From contig CP070790.1 in assembly GCA_020346805.1 (NCBI GenBank), forward strand, positions 2,278,776 through 2,284,015: 5,240 nt of DNA, written 5' to 3'. Shown piece by piece: positions 1 through 5,240 of this stretch (position 1 is its first letter; every line of letters starts with the position of its first letter). Below the pieces are notes generated by a model. That model saw only the letters and a list, made by a program, of their open reading frames with translations, was not told where the DNA came from and searched no databases. The position numbers and the translations under genes were made by a program. The DNA is from Planctomycetota bacterium. GTDB taxonomy: Bacteria > Planctomycetota > Phycisphaerae > UBA1845 > PWPN01.

Positions 1-1
1 A

Positions 2-16
2 TCCGACGTTGTCGGA
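2..16. repeat. Short perfect inverted repeat at the left edge
   Basis: TCCGAC (2-7) and GTCGGA (11-16) are perfect inverted copies separated by 3 bases. On the minus strand this would form a 6-bp hairpin about 80 nt past the permease stop, so it could belong to a terminator of the export operon. Any following T-run would lie outside the window and cannot be seen. It also lies inside the possible convergent coding frame, so it may simply be codons. Confidence 0.2.
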
Positions 17-83
17 GACGATAGGGGAAGGTGCTGAACTGGCCTTTGGTACCACGACCCATGTCTATCGGCCGCCAAAATGA
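3..83 (+). CDS. Possible 3' end of an unidentified convergent gene (partial)
   Basis: A plus-strand frame is open from the left edge to a TGA at 81-83 and would encode a 26-residue C-terminus ending THVYRPPK. It stops 14 bp before the end of the permease gene on the other strand, which is the tight tail-to-tail spacing expected of two convergent genes. That placement is the main support. An open frame this short is common by chance, and no family motif is recognisable, so no function is proposed. If it is not a gene, the 97 bp left of the permease would be plain intergenic sequence. Confidence 0.35.
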   Translation, partial: PTLSETIGEGAELAFGTTTHVYRPPK

Positions 84-97
84 TTTGTGAATCTTTA

Positions 98-1390
98 TTA
101 CGTATGTCTCAGGGCTTCGATGGGATCGAGTCGTGCGGCGGCGGAAGCGGGGTAGATTCCAAAGAATAAACCGACGGCAAGAGCCAGCCCGAAACTGACT
201 AATATGGTCCATAAATGTATGATAGTGGGCCAGCCGGCCAAGTCGGTGATCAAATGTGCGCCTACCGATCCTACGATAACCCCGATCATCCCGCCGACGG
301 TACTTAAGATCAGTGATTCGATGAGGAATTGCATGGTGATGTGGCGGCGTTTGGCCCCGAGGGCGCGGCGGATGCCGATTTCCTGGGTCCGTTCGGTAAC
401 GGTGGCCAGCATAATGTTCATGATGCCGATGCCGCCGACGATGAGGGAAATTCCAGCAATGGCACCCAGGATGATACGCCGCCGGCGTTTTTCGTTTTCA
501 GCGATCTTCAATCGTTCGTAGGGAACTTTGACGGTGTAATCGGATTTGGTGTGTCCGTGGGTCAAGGCCTGGTTGACCATTTCGGAGACGGGTATGACAT
601 TAGAAAGTTCGTCGACCTGGACGTAGAAATCGCTGTATATACACCGGAAAATCTCGCGCGAGCCACTGGTTCTTTTATATTGCAGATCTCCATAACGTTT
701 TTCGGCAGTGGAAAGCGGAATGAAGACATCGTTGTTCAGGTTTCGTCCGCCGATCCCGGTGGGAGGTGTGCCGGCGGTTTCAATGCGTTCCAGCACACCC
801 ACTATTTTGAATGGTATGGTACCGGACGCGTAGGTGCTTACGGTAATAGATCTTCCGATAGGGTCTTGGTAAGCAAAGAGTTGGGCCCTGATTTCGTCAC
901 CGATTACGCATACTTTTGCAATTTTTTCATTATCGATCGGTTGGATAGCTCTGCCCTGGGCGATATTTACATGTATGGTTTTAAAAAATGTTGGCAGTGT
1001 TCCGACGACCTTTACGGGGAATCTTTTGGGGCCAAAGCTGACTTCGTAGGCCACTTCGCGAAGTGGGACCACCCGCTGAATGTGCGGGATGGTATTTTCG
1101 ATTATGGCAAGGTCCGTTCTGTTCAGGCCGTAGTCCAGCAGATAGGCTTGTTCCTCAGCGACGTCGCCTCCACCTTGTGGCCTGATCGATCGGACGATCA
1201 CATTTTGGGTGCCGAGCAGCCTGATCAAGATCATCTCGGCTTCGGAAGCGCCTTCGGAAATAGAAAGCATGCAAATAACAGCGCCGACGCCACAGATGAT
1301 GCCCAGAGCGGTCAGGAACGAACGGAGCTTGTGTAAGCGTATGCTCTTGACCCCGATGCGAATTGTTTCAATGGCCAGTCCGCTGAACAT
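98..1390 (-). CDS. MacB-type ABC transporter permease (FtsX family)
   Basis: This is the membrane subunit of a MacB-like exporter, 430 residues long, acting in the inner membrane with its large soluble domain in the periplasm. The layout is the four-helix MacB/FtsX topology: a first membrane segment at about residues 24-44, a periplasmic MacB core domain at about 45-304, then three membrane segments at about 305-330, 354-383 and 391-413. The FtsX domain carries the hallmark TERTQEIGIRRALGAKRRHI at 332-351, which follows the second helix and contacts the ATPase in this family, and the usual MacB C-terminus PASAAARLDPIEAL at 414-427. There is no fused ATPase domain; the neighbouring upstream gene supplies it. 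The ATG at 1388-1390 is preceded by an in-frame stop about 15 bases upstream, so the start is well bounded, but only a weak AAAGA lies before it. The gene follows a 111-bp gap after the ATPase stop. By family it exports a macrolide, peptide, lipoprotein or other envelope substrate by mechanotransmission; which one cannot be read here. LolC/E-type lipoprotein release is less likely because a TolC-type partner is present. Confidence 0.93.
   Translation of the reverse strand: MFSGLAIETIRIGVKSIRLHKLRSFLTALGIICGVGAVICMLSISEGASEAEMILIRLLGTQNVIVRSIRPQGGGDVAEEQAYLLDYGLNRTDLAIIENTIPHIQRVVPLREVAYEVSFGPKRFPVKVVGTLPTFFKTIHVNIAQGRAIQPIDNEKIAKVCVIGDEIRAQLFAYQDPIGRSITVSTYASGTIPFKIVGVLERIETAGTPPTGIGGRNLNNDVFIPLSTAEKRYGDLQYKRTSGSREIFRCIYSDFYVQVDELSNVIPVSEMVNQALTHGHTKSDYTVKVPYERLKIAENEKRRRRIILGAIAGISLIVGGIGIMNIMLATVTERTQEIGIRRALGAKRRHITMQFLIESLILSTVGGMIGVIVGSVGAHLITDLAGWPTIIHLWTILVSFGLALAVGLFFGIYPASAAARLDPIEALRHT
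1051..1066. repeat. 16-bp perfect palindrome inside the permease gene
   Basis: CCACTTCGCGAAGTGG equals its own reverse complement. It encodes permease residues P109 to V113 plus the first base of A114, in the periplasmic domain. A protein-binding site is possible, but codon choice for PLREV is enough to explain it. The inner 10 bp, CTTCGCGAAG, recur at 3544-3553 in the adaptor gene, again encoding Leu-Arg-Glu. Confidence 0.4.
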
Positions 1391-1501
1391 GGTTATTAAT
1401 CTTTATTTAGCTGAAAACGCTTGCCTCTTTGAACCGCGGTTAATTTTCTAATCTCAGTATCGTGATAAACCCATCGCTTACCCTCAGGACTCTGATATAT
1501 T
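1391..1501 (-). other. 111-bp gap between ATPase and permease genes
   Basis: This stretch holds no convincing gene; the only short frames are under 10 codons. It is AT-rich near the permease start (minus strand TAAATAAAGATTAATAACC before the ATG). It contains a 10-bp perfect palindrome, AACCGCGGTT, at 1432-1441. No consensus promoter pair, T-tailed terminator or recognised riboswitch is visible. Its length is unexpected for two subunits of one transporter that are needed together, so an internal regulatory or RNA-processing role is possible but not shown. Confidence 0.5.
1432..1441. repeat. 10-bp palindrome AACCGCGGTT in the ATPase-permease gap
   Basis: The sequence reads the same on both strands and lies 42 bp upstream of the permease start codon. 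It could be an operator half-site pair or a small hairpin, but a 10-bp palindrome also arises by chance. No T-run follows it on the minus strand, so it does not look like an intrinsic terminator. Confidence 0.3.
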
Positions 1502-2278
1502 TTAGGGCTTTGATGTATTGCTCCTGGTATCGATATCTTCGATCACGTACCCGTCACGCAGGGTGATTATGCGCCGGCAGTGTTCGGCTACACTACGTTC
1601 GTGGGTGATGAGTATGATAGTTTTGCCTTCATTATGTAATTGGTCGAATAATTTCAGGATTATTTCTCCGGTTGCGGTGTCCAGGTTTCCGGTTGGTTCG
1701 TCGGCCAGTATTAGTAAAGGATCGTTTACCATGGCGCGAGCGATAGCCACGCGCTGCTGCTGCCCGCCGGAAAGTTCCATAGGGCGATGATTTATCCGGT
1801 CGCTTAGTTCCACTCTTTCGATGAACTCCAAGGCCCGCTGGCGACGAAGGATGGGGGAGATACCCTGGTAAATCAGGGGGACTTCCAGATTTTCCAGTAA
1901 GGTCAATTGGGGTATCAGATTGAAGCTCTGAAAGACAAATCCCAAACGTTGGCTTCTGATTTCCGACAGGGCGTTATCATCAAGTTTGGACACATCTAAA
2001 CCACCCAGCGTATATCGGCCGGAAGTGGGATGATCGAGACAGCCCAAGAGGTTTAATAATGTGCTTTTGCCGGATCCGCTGTGACCGCATATGGCAACGT
2101 ATTCACCCTCCTTTACCTCAATAGATACACCGCGGATAGCGGGTATCTCAACGGGCGAGCCGGGTATTGTGTAGATTTTGACGATATCGGCCAGACCGGC
2201 CAAAACCCGCCCATTACCCGATGCGGTTTGTGCTATTGGCGTTTGACGATGAGCTGATGTTTTTGGTTGATGGGACAT
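1502..2278 (-). CDS. MacB/LolD-type ABC transporter ATPase subunit
   Basis: This is the cytoplasmic nucleotide-binding subunit, 258 residues, which hydrolyses ATP as a dimer to drive the adjacent permease. All ABC motifs are present: an A-loop aromatic at Y36, Walker A GHSGSGKST at 65-73, Q-loop Q117, the signature LSGGQQQRVAIARA at 169-182, Walker B LLILADEP at 188-195 with catalytic E194, D-loop NLD at 198-200 and H-loop H226. The FVFQSFNL stretch and the LADEPTGNLD run are characteristic of the MacB/LolD/FtsE group. The Walker A second residue is His where this group usually has Pro. Compared with typical members of about 230 residues it has about 27 extra, polar N-terminal residues before the core fold. 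The start ATG (2276-2278) lies 12 bp after the adaptor stop, with no Shine-Dalgarno match in CAAATTACCACC, so translation may be coupled to the adaptor or use another initiation mode. A later start is possible but I see no better-placed ATG before the core. Confidence 0.95.
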   Translation of the reverse strand: MSHQPKTSAHRQTPIAQTASGNGRVLAGLADIVKIYTIPGSPVEIPAIRGVSIEVKEGEYVAICGHSGSGKSTLLNLLGCLDHPTSGRYTLGGLDVSKLDDNALSEIRSQRLGFVFQSFNLIPQLTLLENLEVPLIYQGISPILRRQRALEFIERVELSDRINHRPMELSGGQQQRVAIARAMVNDPLLILADEPTGNLDTATGEIILKLFDQLHNEGKTIILITHERSVAEHCRRIITLRDGYVIEDIDTRSNTSKP

Positions 2279-2290
2279 GGTGGTAATTTG

Positions 2291-3967
2291 TCATTTTTGA
2301 GCATTGGGTCTTGTTTTCAAACGTCGAGGCGAAGTTTTCCTTTTAGCCGTTTCAGAAGGCATTGCTTTAGATTTTTCTTTACCTTTACTGTCAGGGATTT
2401 TCAGTTTCATTTCGTCAGTAATCACCAGACTTACCATTTGTCCTTCCTTCAGGCCTTTGGTAACTTCCACATATTCATTACTTGAAAGGCCCACCTCAAT
2501 TTCGGCGGGTGCGAATTCTCCCCGTTTATCAATAAAAACATAATATTTCCCTCCTTTACCGAATATGGATTGAACGGGGACGGCGAATACATTTTTTAAT
2601 TCGGTGACCTGGATTTTAGCGTGTGCGGTGATCCCGGGTTTGAGATCGGTGAATTCTCCGTTGAGTAATATTTCGGTTTCATACTCTTTCAGATTGGGAT
2701 TCAGCCAGCGATTTCGCGAGTCGGCAAGGACGCCTATTTTTGATACCTTGCCGGTAAATTGTTTTCCGGAATGGGACTCAATTTCGACGACGGCGGGCAG
2801 ACCGATCTCCAACAATTCGGTCTTGGCTTCATGCACGCGGATGACCACCTTCATTTTTGAGGTATCGGGCAGTTCGATGAGTGATTGTCGTTCGTATACC
2901 TGGGCACCAAGTTCTATCTGCTTGTCTTCACGGTAATGATGACCTGATCCAGAACTGGTATAGACTACCATACCGTCTGCAGGGGCTTTTATGGTTGCTT
3001 TCTTTTTCTGGTCCTTAAGCTTAGCCAATTTTTCCTGCACCAGGTCGAACTCACTTTTAGCGGCATTGACTTTGGCTTCGGACTTGGCCTCCGAAGCAGA
3101 GGCTTCTTTTTCGGTTCTTTTCAATTCTTTCTCGGCCTCAACGACGTCTGATTTTTTTTCCTCCATGGACATGGGAATGGTATATTTCTCAAGTACTTCT
3201 TCGGCTAGAATGGCTTTTTCACGATCCCACGCGGCTGTTTTTTGGGCGCGTATATAATCTTCCAATTCAATATCAGTGACGAAACCTTGTTCATGAAGTA
3301 CACGAGCGTCTTTTAATTCCTTCTCAGCTCGCTCGATATCGTAATTGGCTTTATCCAGGGCCAACTCGGCGTCCTTTCGGAGTTCTACTCCTTCTCCTTT
3401 TTCGTATTTTTCCAAAGCAAGTTTGGCCAGCTTCAATTTTAAATCCGCCTTGCGAATATTGCTGGCGTTCTCATCCTTTAGGATTTCATGTTCTTTGACG
3501 GCGGCTTCATAATCAGCTTGCTCTGTGGCCACCCTGATCTCCGCTTCGCGAAGTTCCTCGTCTATTTCATCGCTCGCCAGTGCAACGAGCAATTCACCTT
3601 TTTTAACTTGTTTTCCTTCATCAATCAAAGTGATAATGGTCGAACGGCCCTCAAGTTCACACTTGATATCGATGGAATTTGCGGCTTGGAGTTCGCCTTT
3701 TTCCTGCAGTATGATGGGGAAGCTTCGTCTGACTACTTTATATAGCTGTACGTTTTCGGATTGGTCCTGGCCTAATAAGCCGTGTACACCGAAGTAGGCG
3801 GTGGGGATAATTATGATCGCTGCAATCAGTATGACTATCAATTTTTTGTTTAGCTTGCCGATGATTGGAGGCGCTGCTGACGGGGCCCATCCGCTAGCGG
3901 CCGATTGCGAGTCGGTGGCCGTAGCCTGGTGTGTGGTGATTGGTGTATCGGTCTGCATTGATCCCAA
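2291..3967 (-). CDS. HlyD/MacA-type periplasmic adaptor (membrane fusion protein)
   Basis: This subunit, 558 residues from the TTG start, should bridge the inner-membrane permease and the outer-membrane TolC channel. It has a short polar N-terminus, one membrane anchor at about 42-62, the first half of the lipoyl (barrel-sandwich) domain at about 94-133, a long charged alpha-helical hairpin at about 136-322, and the second lipoyl half with ATIKAPADGMVVY at 324-336. A beta-barrel region follows at about 352-455 and a membrane-proximal domain with FAVPVQSIFG near 461-470. The likely TolC-docking tip is near 222-236, where R222, L224, T231 and L235 resemble the family's R...L...S/T...L pattern. 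A proline break YTIP lies in the returning helix at 262-265. The C-terminal tail, about 521-558, is rich in Lys and Arg. E. coli MacA is about 370 residues, so this protein is clearly larger, mostly through the hairpin and tail. It lies between the channel and ATPase genes in the same direction. The TTG is preferred over the ATG at 3956-3958 because GAGG is 9 nt before it. Confidence 0.92.
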   Translation of the reverse strand: MGSMQTDTPITTHQATATDSQSAASGWAPSAAPPIIGKLNKKLIVILIAAIIIIPTAYFGVHGLLGQDQSENVQLYKVVRRSFPIILQEKGELQAANSIDIKCELEGRSTIITLIDEGKQVKKGELLVALASDEIDEELREAEIRVATEQADYEAAVKEHEILKDENASNIRKADLKLKLAKLALEKYEKGEGVELRKDAELALDKANYDIERAEKELKDARVLHEQGFVTDIELEDYIRAQKTAAWDREKAILAEEVLEKYTIPMSMEEKKSDVVEAEKELKRTEKEASASEAKSEAKVNAAKSEFDLVQEKLAKLKDQKKKATIKAPADGMVVYTSSGSGHHYREDKQIELGAQVYERQSLIELPDTSKMKVVIRVHEAKTELLEIGLPAVVEIESHSGKQFTGKVSKIGVLADSRNRWLNPNLKEYETEILLNGEFTDLKPGITAHAKIQVTELKNVFAVPVQSIFGKGGKYYVFIDKRGEFAPAEIEVGLSSNEYVEVTKGLKEGQMVSLVITDEMKLKIPDSKGKEKSKAMPSETAKRKTSPRRLKTRPNAQK

Positions 3968-3976
3968 TTTATCGAT

Positions 3977-3980
3977 CCTC
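3977..3980 (-). promoter_or_regulatory. Ribosome-binding site deciding the adaptor start
   Basis: On the minus strand AGAGG ends 9 nt before the TTG at 3965-3967, a normal Shine-Dalgarno distance. It is 18 nt from the alternative ATG at 3956-3958, which has only GGGA 3 nt away. This supports TTG initiation, although the two starts differ by only three residues (TTG GGA TCA). Confidence 0.55.
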
Positions 3981-3982
3981 TA

Positions 3983-3994
3983 CAACTTTTGTTG
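3983..3994. repeat. Small inverted repeat just upstream of the adaptor RBS
   Basis: CAAC and GTTG flank a 4-base loop (minus strand CAAC-AAAA-GTTG), only 2 bases upstream of AGAGG. In RNA this is a weak 4-bp hairpin, so by itself it would hardly be stable. It is noted because it adjoins the ribosome-binding site and follows a larger inverted repeat. Confidence 0.25.
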
Positions 3995-4003
3995 AGTCTC
4001 CCT

Positions 4004-4029
4004 GGCCTTGCTAATTTATCGGCATGGCC
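4004..4029. repeat. Imperfect inverted repeat in the adaptor leader
   Basis: On the minus strand GGCCATGC and GCAAGGCC are inverted copies matching at 7 of 8 positions (one A-A mismatch) around a 10-base AT-rich loop, CGATAAATTA. In RNA it would give two short GC-rich helices, 37 nt upstream of the adaptor start codon. There is no T-run after it, so it is not a typical intrinsic terminator. It could be a protein- or RNA-processing site, or chance. Confidence 0.4.
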
Positions 4030-4048
4030 CCCTAATCAAACATTATTT

Positions 4049-4054
4049 ATTATA
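4049..4054 (-). promoter_or_regulatory. Possible -10 element upstream of the adaptor gene
   Basis: A perfect TATAAT lies on the minus strand within an AT-rich patch, 82 bp upstream of the adaptor TTG. At 17-bp spacing the -35 position reads TGGTTA, only 3 of 6 matches to TTGACA, and it overlaps the end of the channel gene. The hexamer may reflect local AT-richness; an internal promoter for the last three genes is possible. Confidence 0.22.
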
Positions 4055-4070
4055 TCGCAAACAGGGATCA

Positions 4071-5240
4071 TTAACCACCCCGGCTTGTTTTCTTTTTTGT
4101 GGGCAGCCATTTCCCCTCATCATCGATACGCAGGGTGCCCGTATCCCGCCTGAACTGAAGGATGGCCAGTCGTAAATCGGCTTGGGCCTGGGCCAAACTA
4201 TTTCGAGCATCGAGCAGGTCTTCTTCGGCTTCGATTAAATCGCGGTTGTTGATCTGCCCTTTATCAAGCCGGATTTTAGCGGCTTGTCGCCGTTTCAGGG
4301 CCAGGTCACGGTTCATGATTTGAATATCCAATGAGGTTCTGGCCTGCTGGACACGTCGTATGGCCCTGCGTACCTCAAGACGAACCCTATCTTTGGCCAA
4401 TTCGTAATTTCGTTCCGCCTGTCTTTTTGAAATCACTGCTGAACGGAGGGTATTTCGTTCTTCTTTACGATCAAGAGGCAACTCAAGAGTCAGGCCGGCA
4501 CGCCAGGTTGTTCTCTCAGTGTTGTATTTTGTAAATCCCAATTCAGAAGGATTGGTATCCATCTGGACGCTGCCGAAAGCTTCCAGGTCGGGCAGCAAAT
4601 TATTCTGGGCAATCCAAACGCCACGTCTGGAATCGTCAATAAAATCGAAATTGTTAAGCAGATCAAGTCGGTATTTTAAGGCCACGCGAATAGCCTCTTT
4701 TTCCATAACCTCGGGCATGCGGATGGATTCTTCGAGCGACTCGGCTTCCATTTTTCCTGTTTTGCCTGATTTGGTAGTAGGATACTCGGGATATGGAACG
4801 TCACTAGGGGTGTCTATGGGCATGCCGATATTGATCTTGAATTGGTCGAGGTTAGTCTGATATGTTTCGATGTCATCAATTTTGCCACTGATTGCTTGGA
4901 GTCTTTCTTGTTCGGCACGTCCTACATCCAAAGCAATTTCCCATCCTGCTTCCCATCGTGCTTTTGCTCTTTCCGCTGCGTAATTATAGGACTGGATGCT
5001 TAGATCGGCATTTATAATTACCTGTCGTTGTTGTTGAAGATTGAAATAATCACTGGCAATATCGACGGCCAGGGATCGGCGAAAACGTTCGAAGGTCCTG
5101 ACGGCATAGATAAGGTCCCGTTCGGCCTGATAGCGTGATTCGTAGGCTACCCGGCCGGCCCCTCGCAGCAGGGGGATATTGGCTTTGAGAATCATGGCCC
5201 CGGTTTCGCCGCTAGCCCCGTTTTTAGCACCCGTAATATG
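4071..5240 (-). CDS. TolC-type outer membrane efflux protein (N-terminus beyond window)
   Basis: This gene encodes the trimeric outer-membrane channel of the pump. The frame ends in TAA at 4071-4073 and stays open to the right edge at 5240, giving 389 visible residues. The Met at 5193-5195 is internal: the 15 codons before it are open and in the family this region, the IPLLRGAGR stretch (visible residues 22-30), comes well after the signal peptide. Two OEP repeats are visible. The end of the first includes RRSLAVDIASDYFNLQQQR (54-72) and RWEAGWEIALDVGRAEQERL (95-114). The second includes LPDLEAFGS (206-214) and LDKGQINNRDLIEAEEDLLD (325-344), followed by a long amphipathic helix. A polar linker rich in Pro, Lys and Glu (about 145-175) separates them, as is common between the repeats. 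The short C-terminal tail, KKKTSRGG, is basic. It is the first of the four genes seen, and its own start, signal peptide or lipobox and promoter are outside the window. Confidence 0.9.
   Translation of the reverse strand, partial: HITGAKNGASGETGAMILKANIPLLRGAGRVAYESRYQAERDLIYAVRTFERFRRSLAVDIASDYFNLQQQRQVIINADLSIQSYNYAAERAKARWEAGWEIALDVGRAEQERLQAISGKIDDIETYQTNLDQFKINIGMPIDTPSDVPYPEYPTTKSGKTGKMEAESLEESIRMPEVMEKEAIRVALKYRLDLLNNFDFIDDSRRGVWIAQNNLLPDLEAFGSVQMDTNPSELGFTKYNTERTTWRAGLTLELPLDRKEERNTLRSAVISKRQAERNYELAKDRVRLEVRRAIRRVQQARTSLDIQIMNRDLALKRRQAAKIRLDKGQINNRDLIEAEEDLLDARNSLAQAQADLRLAILQFRRDTGTLRIDDEGKWLPTKKKTSRGG

Larger units (their letters stand above)
3968..4070 (-). other. 103-bp gap between channel and adaptor genes
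   Basis: This gap contains, in transcription order, the TATAAT hexamer, the 26-bp imperfect inverted repeat, the small CAAC/GTTG repeat and the AGAGG ribosome-binding site. No short gene is supported: the ATG inside the inverted repeat opens a frame of only four codons (MPIN then TAG). No recognised riboswitch class was evident by eye. Confidence 0.5.

Noticed and set aside
329..1336. Long plus-strand open frame of 335 codons opposite the permease
   Set aside because: It is antisense to a clear MacB-type permease with intact hallmark motifs; its product has no recognisable family and looks compositionally odd. It is a shadow of the real codons.
98..2278. LolCDE-type lipoprotein release system
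   Set aside because: The ATPase alone would fit LolD, but the neighbouring HlyD-type adaptor and TolC-type channel point to a MacAB-TolC-like exporter.
2978..3770. Several plus-strand open frames opposite the adaptor coiled coil
   Set aside because: They are antisense to the Lys/Glu-rich hairpin, which yields Ser/Phe/Leu-rich reverse frames with few stops. No independent support was found.
4004..4029. Intrinsic terminator after the channel gene
   Set aside because: The inverted repeat has a mismatch and a 10-base loop, and it is not followed by a run of T on the minus strand.
3968..4070. Riboswitch, for example a cyclic-di-GMP type, in the adaptor leader
   Set aside because: The gap is too short and lacks the conserved core of any riboswitch class I can recognise.
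5193..5195. ATG as the start of the TolC-type protein
   Set aside because: The frame is open for the 15 codons before it to the edge, and the IPLLRGAG region lies far inside TolC-family proteins. The visible protein also has no signal peptide.
1..5240. Mobile element, CRISPR array, tRNA or rRNA
   Set aside because: No transposase, terminal repeats, regularly spaced direct repeats or RNA-gene-like sequences were seen on either strand.

Overview
The window shows one minus-strand gene block that reads as a complete tripartite ABC export pump of the MacA-MacB-TolC type. In transcription order (right to left) it holds a TolC-type outer-membrane channel protein whose N-terminus lies beyond the right edge (4071-5240), a HlyD/MacA-type periplasmic adaptor (2291-3967), a MacB/LolD-type ABC ATPase (1502-2278) and a MacB-type FtsX permease (98-1390). 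All four frames are intact apart from the edge truncation. Unlike E. coli MacB, where ATPase and permease are one polypeptide, the two functions are separate genes here, as in the Bacillus YknXYZ layout.

How the parts should work together (inference from the families): the ATPase dimer drives conformational change in a permease dimer whose large extracytoplasmic domain pushes substrate into a channel made of the adaptor ring and the TolC trimer. The adaptor has an unusually long predicted alpha-helical hairpin and a basic C-terminal tail. The substrate cannot be told from the sequence; no biosynthetic, resistance or regulatory gene is visible alongside.

Spacing is uneven: 103 bp between the channel and adaptor genes, 12 bp between adaptor and ATPase, and 111 bp between ATPase and permease. 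The first gap contains a TATAAT hexamer, two small inverted repeats and a GAGG ribosome-binding site that favours a TTG start for the adaptor. The ATPase and permease have no convincing Shine-Dalgarno sequence. The leftmost 97 bp may hold the 3' end of a convergent plus-strand gene (stop at 81-83), which I could not identify.

Organism: a didermal (Gram-negative type) bacterium, because a TolC-type protein and periplasmic adaptor are present. Base composition looks close to balanced. The protein style (long adaptor, separate MacB-type ATPase and permease, weak Shine-Dalgarno signals, TTG start) would fit Planctomycetota or a related uncultured group, but this is an impression and not a demonstration. 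I see no mobile element, tRNA, rRNA or CRISPR array, and no clear evidence of a previously undescribed system.
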